Shown piece by piece: positions 5,803 to 14,200 of a stretch of 45,305 bases of DNA (within the stretch, counting starts at the first letter, position 1; the number at the start of each line of letters is the position of its first letter). This DNA comes from a virus. Made by a program: the position numbers and the translations under genes. The notes below the pieces were generated by a model. It searched no databases. It worked only from the letters and a program-made list of their open reading frames with translations, and had not been told where the DNA came from. The stretch lies in IMG/VR virus record IMGVR_UViG_3300046660_000388, positions 1 through 45,305 of that record; one strand, given 5' to 3'.

Positions 5803-7387
5803 GCGGGCCATCATGCTGGACGCGATCGCGAAGGGCCGCGCAGTGCTGGCGCGCCAGCCCATCTGGTCGCCGCTGCCCGGCCCGCAGCAGATGGCGTTCG
5901 ACTCGGACGCCGACATCATCGGCTTCGGGGGCGCCGCCGGCGGCGGCAAGTCCGACCTGGCGATCGGCAAGGCGCTGCGCAAGGCGTTCGAGGTGCTCAT
6001 CATGCGCCGCGAGGGCACGCAGCTGCAGGGCATCCTGCAGCGCATGCAGACGCTGCTCGGCTCGCGTGACGGGTTCAGCAGCCAGCCGCCCATCTGGCGC
6101 GACGCCGGCCCGCGCAAGACGCTGATCGAGTTCGGCTCCTGCCCGAACCTGGGCGACGAGCAGCGCCAACAGGGCCGACCGCATGACCTGCTCGTGTTCG
6201 ACGAGGCCGCGAACTTCCTCGAGGCGCAAGTCCGCTTCCTGCTCGGATGGAACCGCTCGACCCGCGAGGGCGTGCACAGCCAGGCGCTGCTCACGTTCAA
6301 CCCGCCGACCAGCGCCGAGGGCCGCTGGATCGTCGACTTCTTCGGGCCGTGGCTCGACAAGAAGCACCCGCGCTACCCGGCCATGCCCGGCCAGATCCTG
6401 CACTGCGTCATGGTGCCGGGCGAGAATGGCACGAGCAAAGACGTCTGGGTCGACCGCACCGACCCGTGCGTCGTGATCGGCGGCGAGCTCGTGTACGACT
6501 TCGACCCGAAGGACTACAAGGTCGAGGACATCATCACGGCGCAGTCGCGCACGTTCATCCCCTCGCGGATCTCGGACAACCCGCACTTGGCCGGCTCCGG
6601 CTACCTGCGCCAGCTGCAGGCGATGCCCGAGCCGCTGCGATCGCAGATGCTGTACGGCGACTTCCAGGCCGGCATGCAGGATGACCCGTGGCAGGTCGTG
6701 CCGACCGCCTGGGTCGAGGCGGCGATGGCGCGTTGGAAGGATCGGGCACCGAAGGGCGAGATGATGGGGCAGGGCGTGGACGTCGCCCGCGGCGGCAAGG
6801 ACAACACGACGATTGCCAACCGGCACGCGAACCCCGATGGGTCGAAGGGCTGGTGGATCGACAAGCTGCGCATCTTCCCGGGCAGCGAGACGCCCGATGG
6901 GCCGATGGTGGCGGGCCTGGTGATCGCGGCGCGGCGCGACGAGGCGCCGATCCACATCGACGTCATCGGGGTGGGCGCCTCGCCGTACGACACGCTCAAC
7001 TCGATGCAGCTGCAGGTGCTGGGCGTGAACGTCAGCGAGAAGGCGCTCGGCACCGACAAGTCCGGCCGGCTGCGGTTCTTCAACCAACGTTCCGAGCTCT
7101 GGTGGCGCATGCGTGAGGCGCTCGACCCAGCCAACGACACGGGCCTGGCGCTGCCGCCCGACAAGCAGCTGCTCGTCGAGCTCTGCACGCCCACGTGGCA
7201 GCTCTCCGGGCTGACGATCAAGGTCGCGAGCCGCGAGGAGATCTACGAGAAGATCGGCCGATCGGTCGACCGCGCGGTCGCCGTCATCCTCGCGATGATC
7301 GAGACGCCGAAGCGTCCGAAGCCGGGCGGCGTACATAAACCGGGTCAGCGCCGTGAGCATGACCCGTATGCAGGTCTCAACGCTTGA
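5777..7387 (+). CDS. Terminase large subunit (ATPase-nuclease)
   Basis: 536 aa. Walker A is GGAAGGGKS (51-59), Walker B LLVFDEAA (D142, E143), and NPPTSAEGRW near 175-184 is a typical coupling region. The C-terminal RNase H-like nuclease begins at GVDVARGGKD (D335) with IDVIGVGASPYD carrying another acidic residue. The enzyme cuts concatemers and drives DNA into the prohead through the portal. The end of the gene carries late motif L2. The length is usual for podovirus terminases of this type. Confidence 0.93.
   Translation: MTTSLSTRERAIMLDAIAKGRAVLARQPIWSPLPGPQQMAFDSDADIIGFGGAAGGGKSDLAIGKALRKAFEVLIMRREGTQLQGILQRMQTLLGSRDGFSSQPPIWRDAGPRKTLIEFGSCPNLGDEQRQQGRPHDLLVFDEAANFLEAQVRFLLGWNRSTREGVHSQALLTFNPPTSAEGRWIVDFFGPWLDKKHPRYPAMPGQILHCVMVPGENGTSKDVWVDRTDPCVVIGGELVYDFDPKDYKVEDIITAQSRTFIPSRISDNPHLAGSGYLRQLQAMPEPLRSQMLYGDFQAGMQDDPWQVVPTAWVEAAMARWKDRAPKGEMMGQGVDVARGGKDNTTIANRHANPDGSKGWWIDKLRIFPGSETPDGPMVAGLVIAARRDEAPIHIDVIGVGASPYDTLNSMQLQVLGVNVSEKALGTDKSGRLRFFNQRSELWWRMREALDPANDTGLALPPDKQLLVELCTPTWQLSGLTIKVASREEIYEKIGRSVDRAVAVILAMIETPKRPKPGGVHKPGQRREHDPYAGLNA
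7324..7346 (+). promoter_or_regulatory. Late motif copy L2 (GTACATA), inside the 3' end of terminase
   Basis: GGCGTACATAAACCGGG with the key G at 7331, translated as G-V-H-K-P-G in the terminase tail. It precedes the next gene by 22 nt (GTG 7353), 28 nt (ATG 7359) or 37 nt (ATG 7368). Retention of the motif inside a coding region argues for selection at the DNA level. Confidence 0.55.
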
Positions 7388-7832
7388 CTTCACCACGCTG
7401 ACGGCACAACCGTCGCCCGAGCAATTCGCGGCGATCGAGGCCTACATGCGCGAGATCGAGCAGAAGCGCGGCCACGTGCTCGACCTCGCGACGACCGACC
7501 ATTTCGCCGACAACGATCGCCTGTACGGGCGCAGCGTGCTGATCCCCGCCGACACCGTGCTGCTGGGCGGCACACACCAGTGCGGCAGTCTGTGCATCGC
7601 CGTCGGCGACATCACGGTGCTGACCGAGGCCGGCCCGCGCCGGCTGACCGGCGTCAGCGTCGTGCCCACGCTCGCCGGGCTCCAGCGCATCGGCGTCACG
7701 CACGCCGACACGTTCTGGATCTCGGTGCACGTCAACCCGACCAGCGGCAACGACGTCGCCGCGATCGAGAACGCGCTGTGCGTCGAGGCCGAGCGCCTCA
7801 TGACGCGCCGCGCACCGGAGGCGCTCCAATGA
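7353..7832 (+). CDS. Cupin-like phage protein between terminase and portal
   Basis: A 159-aa protein (GTG 7353; ATG 7359 or 7368 are in frame and equally possible) overlapping the terminase end. Its middle (RSVLIPADTVLLGGTHQ, then CGSLCIAVGDITVLTEAG and ITHADTFWISVHVNP-like strands) has the alternating strand and turn pattern of a cupin/jelly-roll; the family is common at this position in podoviruses and of unknown function. It may be a minor virion or assembly protein. Its stop overlaps the next ATG as ATGA. Confidence 0.7.
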   Translation: MSMTRMQVSTLDFTTLTAQPSPEQFAAIEAYMREIEQKRGHVLDLATTDHFADNDRLYGRSVLIPADTVLLGGTHQCGSLCIAVGDITVLTEAGPRRLTGVSVVPTLAGLQRIGVTHADTFWISVHVNPTSGNDVAAIENALCVEAERLMTRRAPEALQ

Positions 7833-8158
7833 GCTTCGGACTCAGCGCCGTCGCCGTCGCCGAGATCGGCGCGGCCATCGCCGCCGCCGGCACCGCGTAC
7901 AGCGCGTACAGCTCCAACCAGGCGGGCATGCTGCAGAACCGCGCGATGCAGCAGGCCCAGGCCGCGGCGAAGAAGAATTCGATGCTCGCCGACGAGGCGA
8001 ACAACCAGGCGAACGCGAAGTCGCCCGACACCAGCGCCATCCTGGCGGCCAACCTCGCCGCCGGCAAGCAGGGCGCCGCCGGCACCATGCTGACCGGCCC
8101 GGGCGGCATCGACCCCACGCAGCTCACGCTCGGCAAGTCCAGCCTCCTGGGGGGCTGA
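7829..8158 (+). CDS. Small putative virion protein (109 aa)
   Basis: ATG at 7829 is preceded by CCGGAGGCG and coupled to the previous gene. The N-terminus is hydrophobic and Ala/Gly-rich (VAVAEIGAAIAAAGTAYSAY) followed by a Gln/Ala-rich helix (NQAGMLQNRAMQQAQAAAKK), like the start of internal virion proteins such as the one at 19368. It overlaps the portal start as TGATG. Probably a minor head or ejection protein; no catalytic motif. Confidence 0.65.
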   Translation: MSFGLSAVAVAEIGAAIAAAGTAYSAYSSNQAGMLQNRAMQQAQAAAKKNSMLADEANNQANAKSPDTSAILAANLAAGKQGAAGTMLTGPGGIDPTQLTLGKSSLLGG

Positions 8159-9867
8159 TGCGCGAGTACAAGGCCACCGACCGTGCCGACCTGCTTCGCC
8201 GATGGGGCGAGCTGAAGCTCGAGCGCGCATCGTGGATGCCGCACTGGCAAGAGCTGTCGACGTTCCTGCTGCCCCGTTCGGGGCGCTACTTCATCCAAGA
8301 TCGCAACCGCGGCGCCCGGCGGCACAACAACATCTACGACAACACCGGCACCCGCGCGCTGCGCGTGCTGGCCGCCGGGATGATGTCGGGCATGACGTCG
8401 CCGGCGCGGCCGTGGTTTCGTCTGTCGACGCCCGACAAGGAGCTGAACAAGCATCAGCCCGTCAAGGTCTGGCTCGACGACGTCACGCAGCTGATGCTGT
8501 CGGTCTTCAACAAGTCGAACGTCTACCGCGGGTTGCACCAGACGTACGAGGAGCTCGGCACGTTCGGCACCTCGGCGAAGATCGTGATGCCCGACTTCAA
8601 GAACGTCGTGCACCACGCCTCGCTGACCGCCGGCGAGTATGCGATCGGCACCGACTGGCGCGGCAACGTCGACACGATCGCCCGCGAGTTCGAGAAGCCC
8701 GTGTCGCAGGTCGTGCGCGAGTTCGGCTACAAGAACTGCAGCACCGCCGTGCAGAACCTCTGGGACAACGGCACCCTCGGCGCGTGGGTGCCGATCATCC
8801 ACATCATCGAGCCGCGCGCCGATCGCGAGCGCGATTTCAAGTCGAAGCTCGCCACGGACATGGCCTGGCGCTCGTGCTACTTCGAGACGGGCGCTCAGGA
8901 CAATCAGTACCTGCTCGACTCCGGGTACAACGAGTTCCCGGCACTCTGCTCGCGATGGGCCGTCGCCGGCGGCGACATCTACGGCAACAGCCCGGGGATG
9001 GAAGCGCTCGGCGACGTGAAGCAGCTCCAGCAGGAGCAGTTGCGCAAGGCCCAGGCGATCGACTACCAGACGAAGCCGCCCCTGCAAGTCCCCACCTCGA
9101 TGAAGAATTCCGAGGTCGAGATGCTGCCGGGTGGCGTCAGCTACGGGGACGGGGACGGCATCCGCACGGCGTTCGAGGTCAAGCTCGACCTCGGCGCGAT
9201 GCTCAACGACATCCAGGACGTGCGCGAGCGCATCAAGGCGGCGTTCTACACGCAGCTGTTCCTCATGCTGACCGAGCTCGACGCCGGCAAGATGACGGCG
9301 ACCGAGGTCGCCGAGCGGCACGAAGAGAAGATGCTCATGCTCGGCCCGACGGTCGAGCGCCTGCACAACGAGGAACTCAGCCCGCTCGTGCAGTCGACGT
9401 TCAATCGCATGCTGCGCGTCGGCATGCTGCCGCCGCCGCCGCAGGAGCTGCACGGCGTGACGCTGCAGGTCGAGTTCACCTCGATGCTGGCGCAGGCCCA
9501 GCGCGCGATCGGCACGAACTCGATCGACCGGTTCGTCGGCAACCTCGGCCAGATCGCCGCGTTCGCGCCAGGCGTCCTCGACAAGTTCGACGCCGACGAC
9601 TGGGCCGACGAGTACAGCGACATGCTGGGCGTGCCGCCGTCGCTGATCGTTGCGAACGACAAGGTCGCGCTCATCCGCCAGGGCCGCGCACAGCAGGCCG
9701 CCGAGGCGCAGAAGGCTGCGCAACAGAACCAGGCGGCCGACACCGTCCAGAAGCTGGCGAACGCGCCCACCGGTGGAGGCAACGCGCTGAGCGCCCTCGT
9801 CGCCGGCGGCGGGCTCGTGAAGACCGGCCCCCAAGACCCGACCCGCGCTTTCAGCGGGTACACCTGA
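8158..9867 (+). CDS. Portal (head-to-tail connecting) protein
   Basis: 569 aa of the podovirus head-tail connector family (Pfam Head-tail_con). Hallmarks: the N-terminal LLRRWGELKLERASWMPHWQ, the LPRSGRYF segment, ALRVLAAGMMSGMTSPARPW at about residues 71-90, and the long C-terminal helix region ending in Gln/Ala-rich KVALIRQGRAQQAAEAQKAA. Twelve copies normally form the ring at one head vertex through which DNA enters and leaves. It lies between packaging genes and a pair of receptor-binding genes, an unusual neighbour on the 3' side. Confidence 0.93.
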   Translation: MREYKATDRADLLRRWGELKLERASWMPHWQELSTFLLPRSGRYFIQDRNRGARRHNNIYDNTGTRALRVLAAGMMSGMTSPARPWFRLSTPDKELNKHQPVKVWLDDVTQLMLSVFNKSNVYRGLHQTYEELGTFGTSAKIVMPDFKNVVHHASLTAGEYAIGTDWRGNVDTIAREFEKPVSQVVREFGYKNCSTAVQNLWDNGTLGAWVPIIHIIEPRADRERDFKSKLATDMAWRSCYFETGAQDNQYLLDSGYNEFPALCSRWAVAGGDIYGNSPGMEALGDVKQLQQEQLRKAQAIDYQTKPPLQVPTSMKNSEVEMLPGGVSYGDGDGIRTAFEVKLDLGAMLNDIQDVRERIKAAFYTQLFLMLTELDAGKMTATEVAERHEEKMLMLGPTVERLHNEELSPLVQSTFNRMLRVGMLPPPPQELHGVTLQVEFTSMLAQAQRAIGTNSIDRFVGNLGQIAAFAPGVLDKFDADDWADEYSDMLGVPPSLIVANDKVALIRQGRAQQAAEAQKAAQQNQAADTVQKLANAPTGGGNALSALVAGGGLVKTGPQDPTRAFSGYT

Positions 9868-9877
9868 AAGGCACACC

Positions 9878-11176
9878 ATGAGCGGCACCAGCCGATACGG
9901 CAATCTGCTTCTCGATTCGAACGGCAATTTCGTGGGGTACGTCGACCAGTTCGGCAATGAGCGAGGGCTTCCTTCGCAGGCCAATCGCAAACTGAGTCGG
10001 CCAGCGTTCAAGCTCAGCGGCATGTTCAATGCACCCTCGGCAGGCACCCTCGGCAACACATTGTCCGGCGCGGCGCTCATCCCGTTCCCGTTCAAGGCCG
10101 TCTACGCGCATGCGATGAACATCGCGAACGTGCAAATCGTGAACTGCCTGCTGTCGTGCGGCGTCTCGACCAGCATCACAGATTGCGTCACGCCCACGTC
10201 CGGACTCAGTCCTCTGCTGTTCAGTGCTGCTGCGCCCGTGACGCTTCCGGTTGCCACGGACTCGACGACGAACAACTGGATCTGGTCGACGATGAGCTCC
10301 GATCGGCTGCAGATGAACTCGGTGACGCGCGCGGATGGCGGTGCTGGCTATCCATTCCATTGGCGAATGTACCAGCCCGGCGCCGGCAATACTGTCGGCG
10401 TCCGACACGCAGATTATGCGACGGCGGCGATTCCCGACCTCACTCAAAATCGGCTGCGCACATTCTTCCGCGCCGGCGATTGCGTTACGACGCCCGGAAA
10501 TATGACGGCCGCCAACGCGACGGAATGGCAAGCAGCACCGCCGGTGTTTTTCGAGTTCGAGACGGTGTCGGGGCAGTCGGTTGTTCTGTCAATTGGCGAC
10601 TCGACAATGCAGGGTCAAGACGGATTGGTGCAGATCAACGGGCCGATCCGCCGAGCCAGTGAAAACCTGATCGGCAATGGATTTCCGATCTCGTTCTTGA
10701 ACGGCTCGCACTCCAGCATGACGGCGCTCGCGTACCTGACCAACGGTCTCGCGCTGCTCGATACGTACCTGCCCACTGTCGCTGCTTTTTGCCCCTTCTC
10801 CCCGAACGGCCAAGCCGTGGTCGGTGCGAGCTACACGCAGGCCGACGTCGACCTGGCGGCCAAGTACATGATGACGTTCCTGCAGGAGTGCCGCCTCAAG
10901 CGCGTCATTCCCATCCTGCGAACGCCCAACCCGGTCAACAGCATCACCGCCGGCCAGGAAGCTTTCCGGCGCCAGATCGCCGTGGATGTGCGCGCCGCGT
11001 GCGCATCGGGCCTGGCGGCGCTGATCGACAGTGACGCGCTCTACACCGACTACAGCACCAGCACGGGGGGCTTCAAGTCCGTCTACGTCTCGGCTTCCGC
11101 GGTGCACTCCAACGAATTCGGGCAGAGCCAAGAGGCGTTGCTCTGGGCCGCGGTGCTTGCGAACCTGGTGCGCTGA
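9878..11176 (+). CDS. SGNH/GDSL hydrolase-like receptor-binding protein
   Basis: 432 aa. Residues 7-28 (YGNLLLDSNGNFVGYVDQF) match the next protein's N-terminus in pattern and spacing, suggesting a common virion anchor. The C-terminal half holds an SGNH-type fold: block I LSIGDSTMQG with nucleophile S242, and block V VHSNEFG with H410. The usual Asp three residues before the His is Ser407, so catalysis may use a dyad. Such domains in tailspikes remove acyl groups from surface glycans. The gene has GAAAGG before its ATG and visibly lower GC than its neighbours, fitting horizontal acquisition. Substrate unknown. Confidence 0.72.
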   Translation: MSGTSRYGNLLLDSNGNFVGYVDQFGNERGLPSQANRKLSRPAFKLSGMFNAPSAGTLGNTLSGAALIPFPFKAVYAHAMNIANVQIVNCLLSCGVSTSITDCVTPTSGLSPLLFSAAAPVTLPVATDSTTNNWIWSTMSSDRLQMNSVTRADGGAGYPFHWRMYQPGAGNTVGVRHADYATAAIPDLTQNRLRTFFRAGDCVTTPGNMTAANATEWQAAPPVFFEFETVSGQSVVLSIGDSTMQGQDGLVQINGPIRRASENLIGNGFPISFLNGSHSSMTALAYLTNGLALLDTYLPTVAAFCPFSPNGQAVVGASYTQADVDLAAKYMMTFLQECRLKRVIPILRTPNPVNSITAGQEAFRRQIAVDVRAACASGLAALIDSDALYTDYSTSTGGFKSVYVSASAVHSNEFGQSQEALLWAAVLANLVR

Positions 11177-11179
11177 ACC

Positions 11180-13141
11180 ATGACCCGCGTCGTCGTCGAC
11201 AAGTTCGGCAACCTGTTCGAAATTGCGACCGGGCGCTACGCGGGCCGGTATGACCTCTTCGGACGGGAACAGTTCATCGACCCGAGTGTCGGCTATGTGA
11301 TGTTGCCGACCGACGGCGTAACCGGCGCGGTCGGCCATCTGCAGATTGCTCACGATGCCATCCTCGCCGCGGGCGGCGGCACGTTGCGGATCTCGCCGCG
11401 CGCTGACGGCGCGGCCAAATTCGTTTGGGAAAAGACGTTCTTTCGCCATCCGAAGGTCAAGATTCTCTGGCCTGGCAAGGGCCAAGCCGACTTCCGCCTG
11501 ATCGATCATTTCCCGCTCGCCCAGTTCACGTATCGCGACACCACGACCGGCGTGGTTGCTCAACGCGACCTGCCGGCACGCTGCCTGATATACGACATCC
11601 CGTATGCGCCGTTCGACCCGCGCGGCACGGTCATCACGCCATCCAGCGAGGGCGTCGTGGCCCCGTACGAAGGGTTCGCGATCGACGGGAACAAGTCGAA
11701 CCAGGACGGCAATTACATCTACGGCATCTATGCGCCGCCCGGGAAGACCGACGTCAATTGGCCGTTCGTCGCCGGCGCGTTCAGCGTCGACCAGGTCGTC
11801 AACCCCGGCGGCGGCACGATCAACCTCAACGCCGATGCCCAGGCGTACTACGGCTACACGACCCGCTACGTCGAGATCTTCAACACCAGCGGGACGCAGT
11901 TCTTCGCTGGCGCGGATCGGCAGCGCACGCACCTGCTCGAGGGAACGAAGGGCACCCTCGGCGGCCTGAACAACCTCGACGGGACGGCGATCACGATCGC
12001 ACGCGGCTTCGACCTGCAGGGCAATGACTCGTGGGTTCTCGGTGGAGGGTTCGGCAACAACAACGGCGCATGCCAGTGCTCCGGCGCATCCGGGATGATG
12101 CGCACATCGACGAACTTCTTCATCCCGAAGGGCACCGATGCGCAGTCGATCTGTACGCGCGACGAGGCGCCCAACGGGTCGATGAGCGTCAACAACATCT
12201 TCAACGGCCTGGTGTGCCTTGAGGTTGCCGCGGCCAACCCGATCAAGGCGCGCGGGGGCGGTTACGTCGGGAACAACTTCCTCTGGACGGACGGCCAGAT
12301 GCAGGCGACCGGGCCGAACGCTGGCCGGCCGAACGGCGTCACCACCGAGGAAGGCGACGCCTTCCTGCGAGTCCAGGGCTACGGGCAGACGACCGCGGTC
12401 GGGAACGTGTTCTCGGTCGCCGTCGACGGCACGACACCGAAGTACCATATCAGCGCGACGCAGGGCGCCGGCGTGCTCGCATGGAACCCCGCGACCAGCA
12501 ACCCCGACGGCTCGCAGAGCTACCGCGGCACCTCGCCCTGGTACACGGACGGCACGCTCGGCGTCATCGGTGGTGGCTGGCTGGATCCGTTCACCGCGAT
12601 CCTGCACATCGGTGTGAGCTGGAAGGGCCTGTTGGCCGGGCCGAACTTGGCCAACACGCAGTTCGTGCAGTGCGACTCCCCGTTCATCGCGGCCGCTGGC
12701 ATTGTCGGGCGCTCCGACGGCACCGCGCCGCCGGTGGGCATGATCGGCGAGCCGGGATTCGCCAATGGCACCGCCGCCGCACTTACGACGGGCGTCGATA
12801 CGGACGTCGCTCAGCTGACGTTGATCAAGGGCGAATACGACGTGTACGCCTCGGTCGTGCTGGCGCTCGGGGCCGTCAGCGTTGCCGCGCCGAGCGCCAC
12901 GTTCGAGCTGTCGATCAGCACGACCTCGGCGATGGATCGCAGCACCTCGAATGTCTACGCCCCCCTGCTCCTACCGATCCCCGCCGGCGGCGCTTCTGGG
13001 TCGCCGCTGTGCTCGCTGCGAGTCGGCCCGTTGCGTGCATCCCTCTCGGCCAACCAGACGTATCACATCATCGTGCGCGGGATCAACCTCAGCACCAACA
13101 CCGTGTCGGCTTCGGTGAACGCCAAGTCGCGACGCTACTAG
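11180..13141 (+). CDS. Beta-helix tailspike-like receptor-binding protein
   Basis: 653 aa. It starts with the anchor-like module FGNLFEIATGRYAGRYDLFG (residues 9-28). From about 35 to 500 it is Gly/Asn/Thr-rich with short repeated strands (VKILWPGKG, NGACQCSGASGMM, GGGYVGNNFLW), typical of a right-handed beta-helix. The C-terminal 120 residues (KGEYDVYASVVLALGAVSV to SVNAKSRRY) look like a jelly-roll trimerisation or binding domain. It starts 3 nt after the SGNH gene, so the two are probably one unit. Likely binds or degrades a host surface polysaccharide; specificity unknown. Confidence 0.75.
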   Translation: MTRVVVDKFGNLFEIATGRYAGRYDLFGREQFIDPSVGYVMLPTDGVTGAVGHLQIAHDAILAAGGGTLRISPRADGAAKFVWEKTFFRHPKVKILWPGKGQADFRLIDHFPLAQFTYRDTTTGVVAQRDLPARCLIYDIPYAPFDPRGTVITPSSEGVVAPYEGFAIDGNKSNQDGNYIYGIYAPPGKTDVNWPFVAGAFSVDQVVNPGGGTINLNADAQAYYGYTTRYVEIFNTSGTQFFAGADRQRTHLLEGTKGTLGGLNNLDGTAITIARGFDLQGNDSWVLGGGFGNNNGACQCSGASGMMRTSTNFFIPKGTDAQSICTRDEAPNGSMSVNNIFNGLVCLEVAAANPIKARGGGYVGNNFLWTDGQMQATGPNAGRPNGVTTEEGDAFLRVQGYGQTTAVGNVFSVAVDGTTPKYHISATQGAGVLAWNPATSNPDGSQSYRGTSPWYTDGTLGVIGGGWLDPFTAILHIGVSWKGLLAGPNLANTQFVQCDSPFIAAAGIVGRSDGTAPPVGMIGEPGFANGTAAALTTGVDTDVAQLTLIKGEYDVYASVVLALGAVSVAAPSATFELSISTTSAMDRSTSNVYAPLLLPIPAGGASGSPLCSLRVGPLRASLSANQTYHIIVRGINLSTNTVSASVNAKSRRY

Positions 13142-13147
13142 CCGCGC

Positions 13148-13169
13148 GACCGACGTACATAAGGCCGGC
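13148..13169 (+). promoter_or_regulatory. Late motif copy L3 (GTACATA), before the head-protein block
   Basis: GACGTACATAAGGCCGGC in the 49-nt gap after the tailspike; key G at 13155, exactly 36 nt before ATG 13191. The leader ends ATTGCGCTC-ATG with no Shine-Dalgarno sequence. It would start the Bbp19-like, scaffold and capsid unit. Confidence 0.62.
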
Positions 13170-13190
13170 AACGCCTCGCACATTGCGCTC

Positions 13191-13478
13191 ATGGACACCA
13201 ACGACCTGCACCCCGAAGCCAGCCAGCGACGCGACGCGTCGGTGCTGGCTCGCCAGGTCGAGACCAACGACACGAAGTGGCTGATGTCCAGCAAGCAGGG
13301 GCGCCGTATCGTGCGCCGCTGGCTTGCGTCGGCCGGCATCTACCAGACGAGCTTCACCGGCAATAGCGAGACGTTTTTCCGCGAAGGCAAGCGCGCCCTC
13401 GGCCTCGAGATCCTGGCCGACGTCACGAAGCACGCGCCCGAGGACTACATCGCGATGCTCACCGAAGGAACGAAATGA
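13191..13478 (+). CDS. Bbp19-like phage protein (95 aa)
   Basis: The stretch RRWLASAGIYQTSFTGNSET followed by FFREGKRALGLEILADV is the signature of the small Bbp19 family first named in Bordetella phage BPP-1 and regularly found beside podovirus scaffold genes. Function is not established; a head-assembly accessory role is inferred from position. The start ATG lies 36 nt after the late motif, and the stop overlaps the scaffold ATG as ATGA. Confidence 0.78.
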   Translation: MDTNDLHPEASQRRDASVLARQVETNDTKWLMSSKQGRRIVRRWLASAGIYQTSFTGNSETFFREGKRALGLEILADVTKHAPEDYIAMLTEGTK

Positions 13479-14167
13479 CCACGGAAACCATGCTGGGCGG
13501 GGTAGCAGAACCCACCGTCGCCACGCCCGCAGCAGGCGCAGAGACCACGACCGCGACGACCGTCGCGACCGCGGCCCCTGCGGGTTCGGAGACTGGCACG
13601 GCGCAAGCCGATGCTTCGGTTCTCGACGCAGAAGGCAAGCCGGTTGTCGCCGCGAAGGCCGACGAGGGCGCGCCCGAGAAGTACGCGGACTTCACGGCAC
13701 CGGAGGGCGTCAAGGCGCCCGCCGGCGAGCTGATGACGGAGTTCGCGACCCTCGCGAAGGAACTGGGCATGAGCCAGGCGAAAGCGCAGGACGCGTTCGC
13801 CCTGGTCGCGAAGCTGGCCGAGAAGGGTTCCGACCCCGCTCGGCAGGCCGCAGCGACCGAGGCGGCGCGCGTGGCGAAGATGGAGACCTACGAGGCGGTC
13901 ACCAAGGCGGATCCCGAGTTCGGCGGCGAGAAGCTGGCCGAGAACCTCGCGATCGCCAAGGCCGCCATGGTCGCCACCACGACGCCCGAGCTGCGCAAGC
14001 TCCTGAACGAAACCGGTCTCGGAAGCCACGCCGAAGTGATTCGGCACTTCCTGAAGATCGCCCCGGCGTTCGCTGAGAGCAAGCACGTTCCGGGGGGCAT
14101 GCGCCCCGCCGGCGCGGGCAAGTCCGCAGCGGAGGTTCTGTACCCCACGGCCGCTGCTACTGCCTAA
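13475..14167 (+). CDS. Putative scaffolding protein
   Basis: 230 aa, very rich in Ala, Thr, Glu and Lys. An unstructured N-terminus (TVATPAAGAETTTATTVATA) is followed by long helices (FATLAKELGMSQAKAQDAFA, ARVAKMETYEAVTKADPEFG). Composition, length and position immediately before the major capsid gene are typical of scaffolds, which guide prohead assembly and then leave. No protease motif was seen. Assignment rests on context rather than on a diagnostic motif. Confidence 0.75.
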   Translation: MTTETMLGGVAEPTVATPAAGAETTTATTVATAAPAGSETGTAQADASVLDAEGKPVVAAKADEGAPEKYADFTAPEGVKAPAGELMTEFATLAKELGMSQAKAQDAFALVAKLAEKGSDPARQAAATEAARVAKMETYEAVTKADPEFGGEKLAENLAIAKAAMVATTTPELRKLLNETGLGSHAEVIRHFLKIAPAFAESKHVPGGMRPAGAGKSAAEVLYPTAAATA

Positions 14168-14189
14168 GGCTTTAGCACACGATAAAGAA
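14168..14189. promoter_or_regulatory. Operator-like site before the capsid gene (O4)
   Basis: GCTTTAGCACACGATAAAGA matches the operator family at CTTTAGCA and GAT-AAG but is weaker than the others; arms CTTTA/TAAAG are inverted. It sits in the 33-nt gap between the scaffold stop and the capsid ATG, overlapping the capsid Shine-Dalgarno AGAAAG. It might silence capsid expression in a lysogen, or be a chance match. Confidence 0.35.
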
Positions 14190-14200
14190 AGCACGACACC

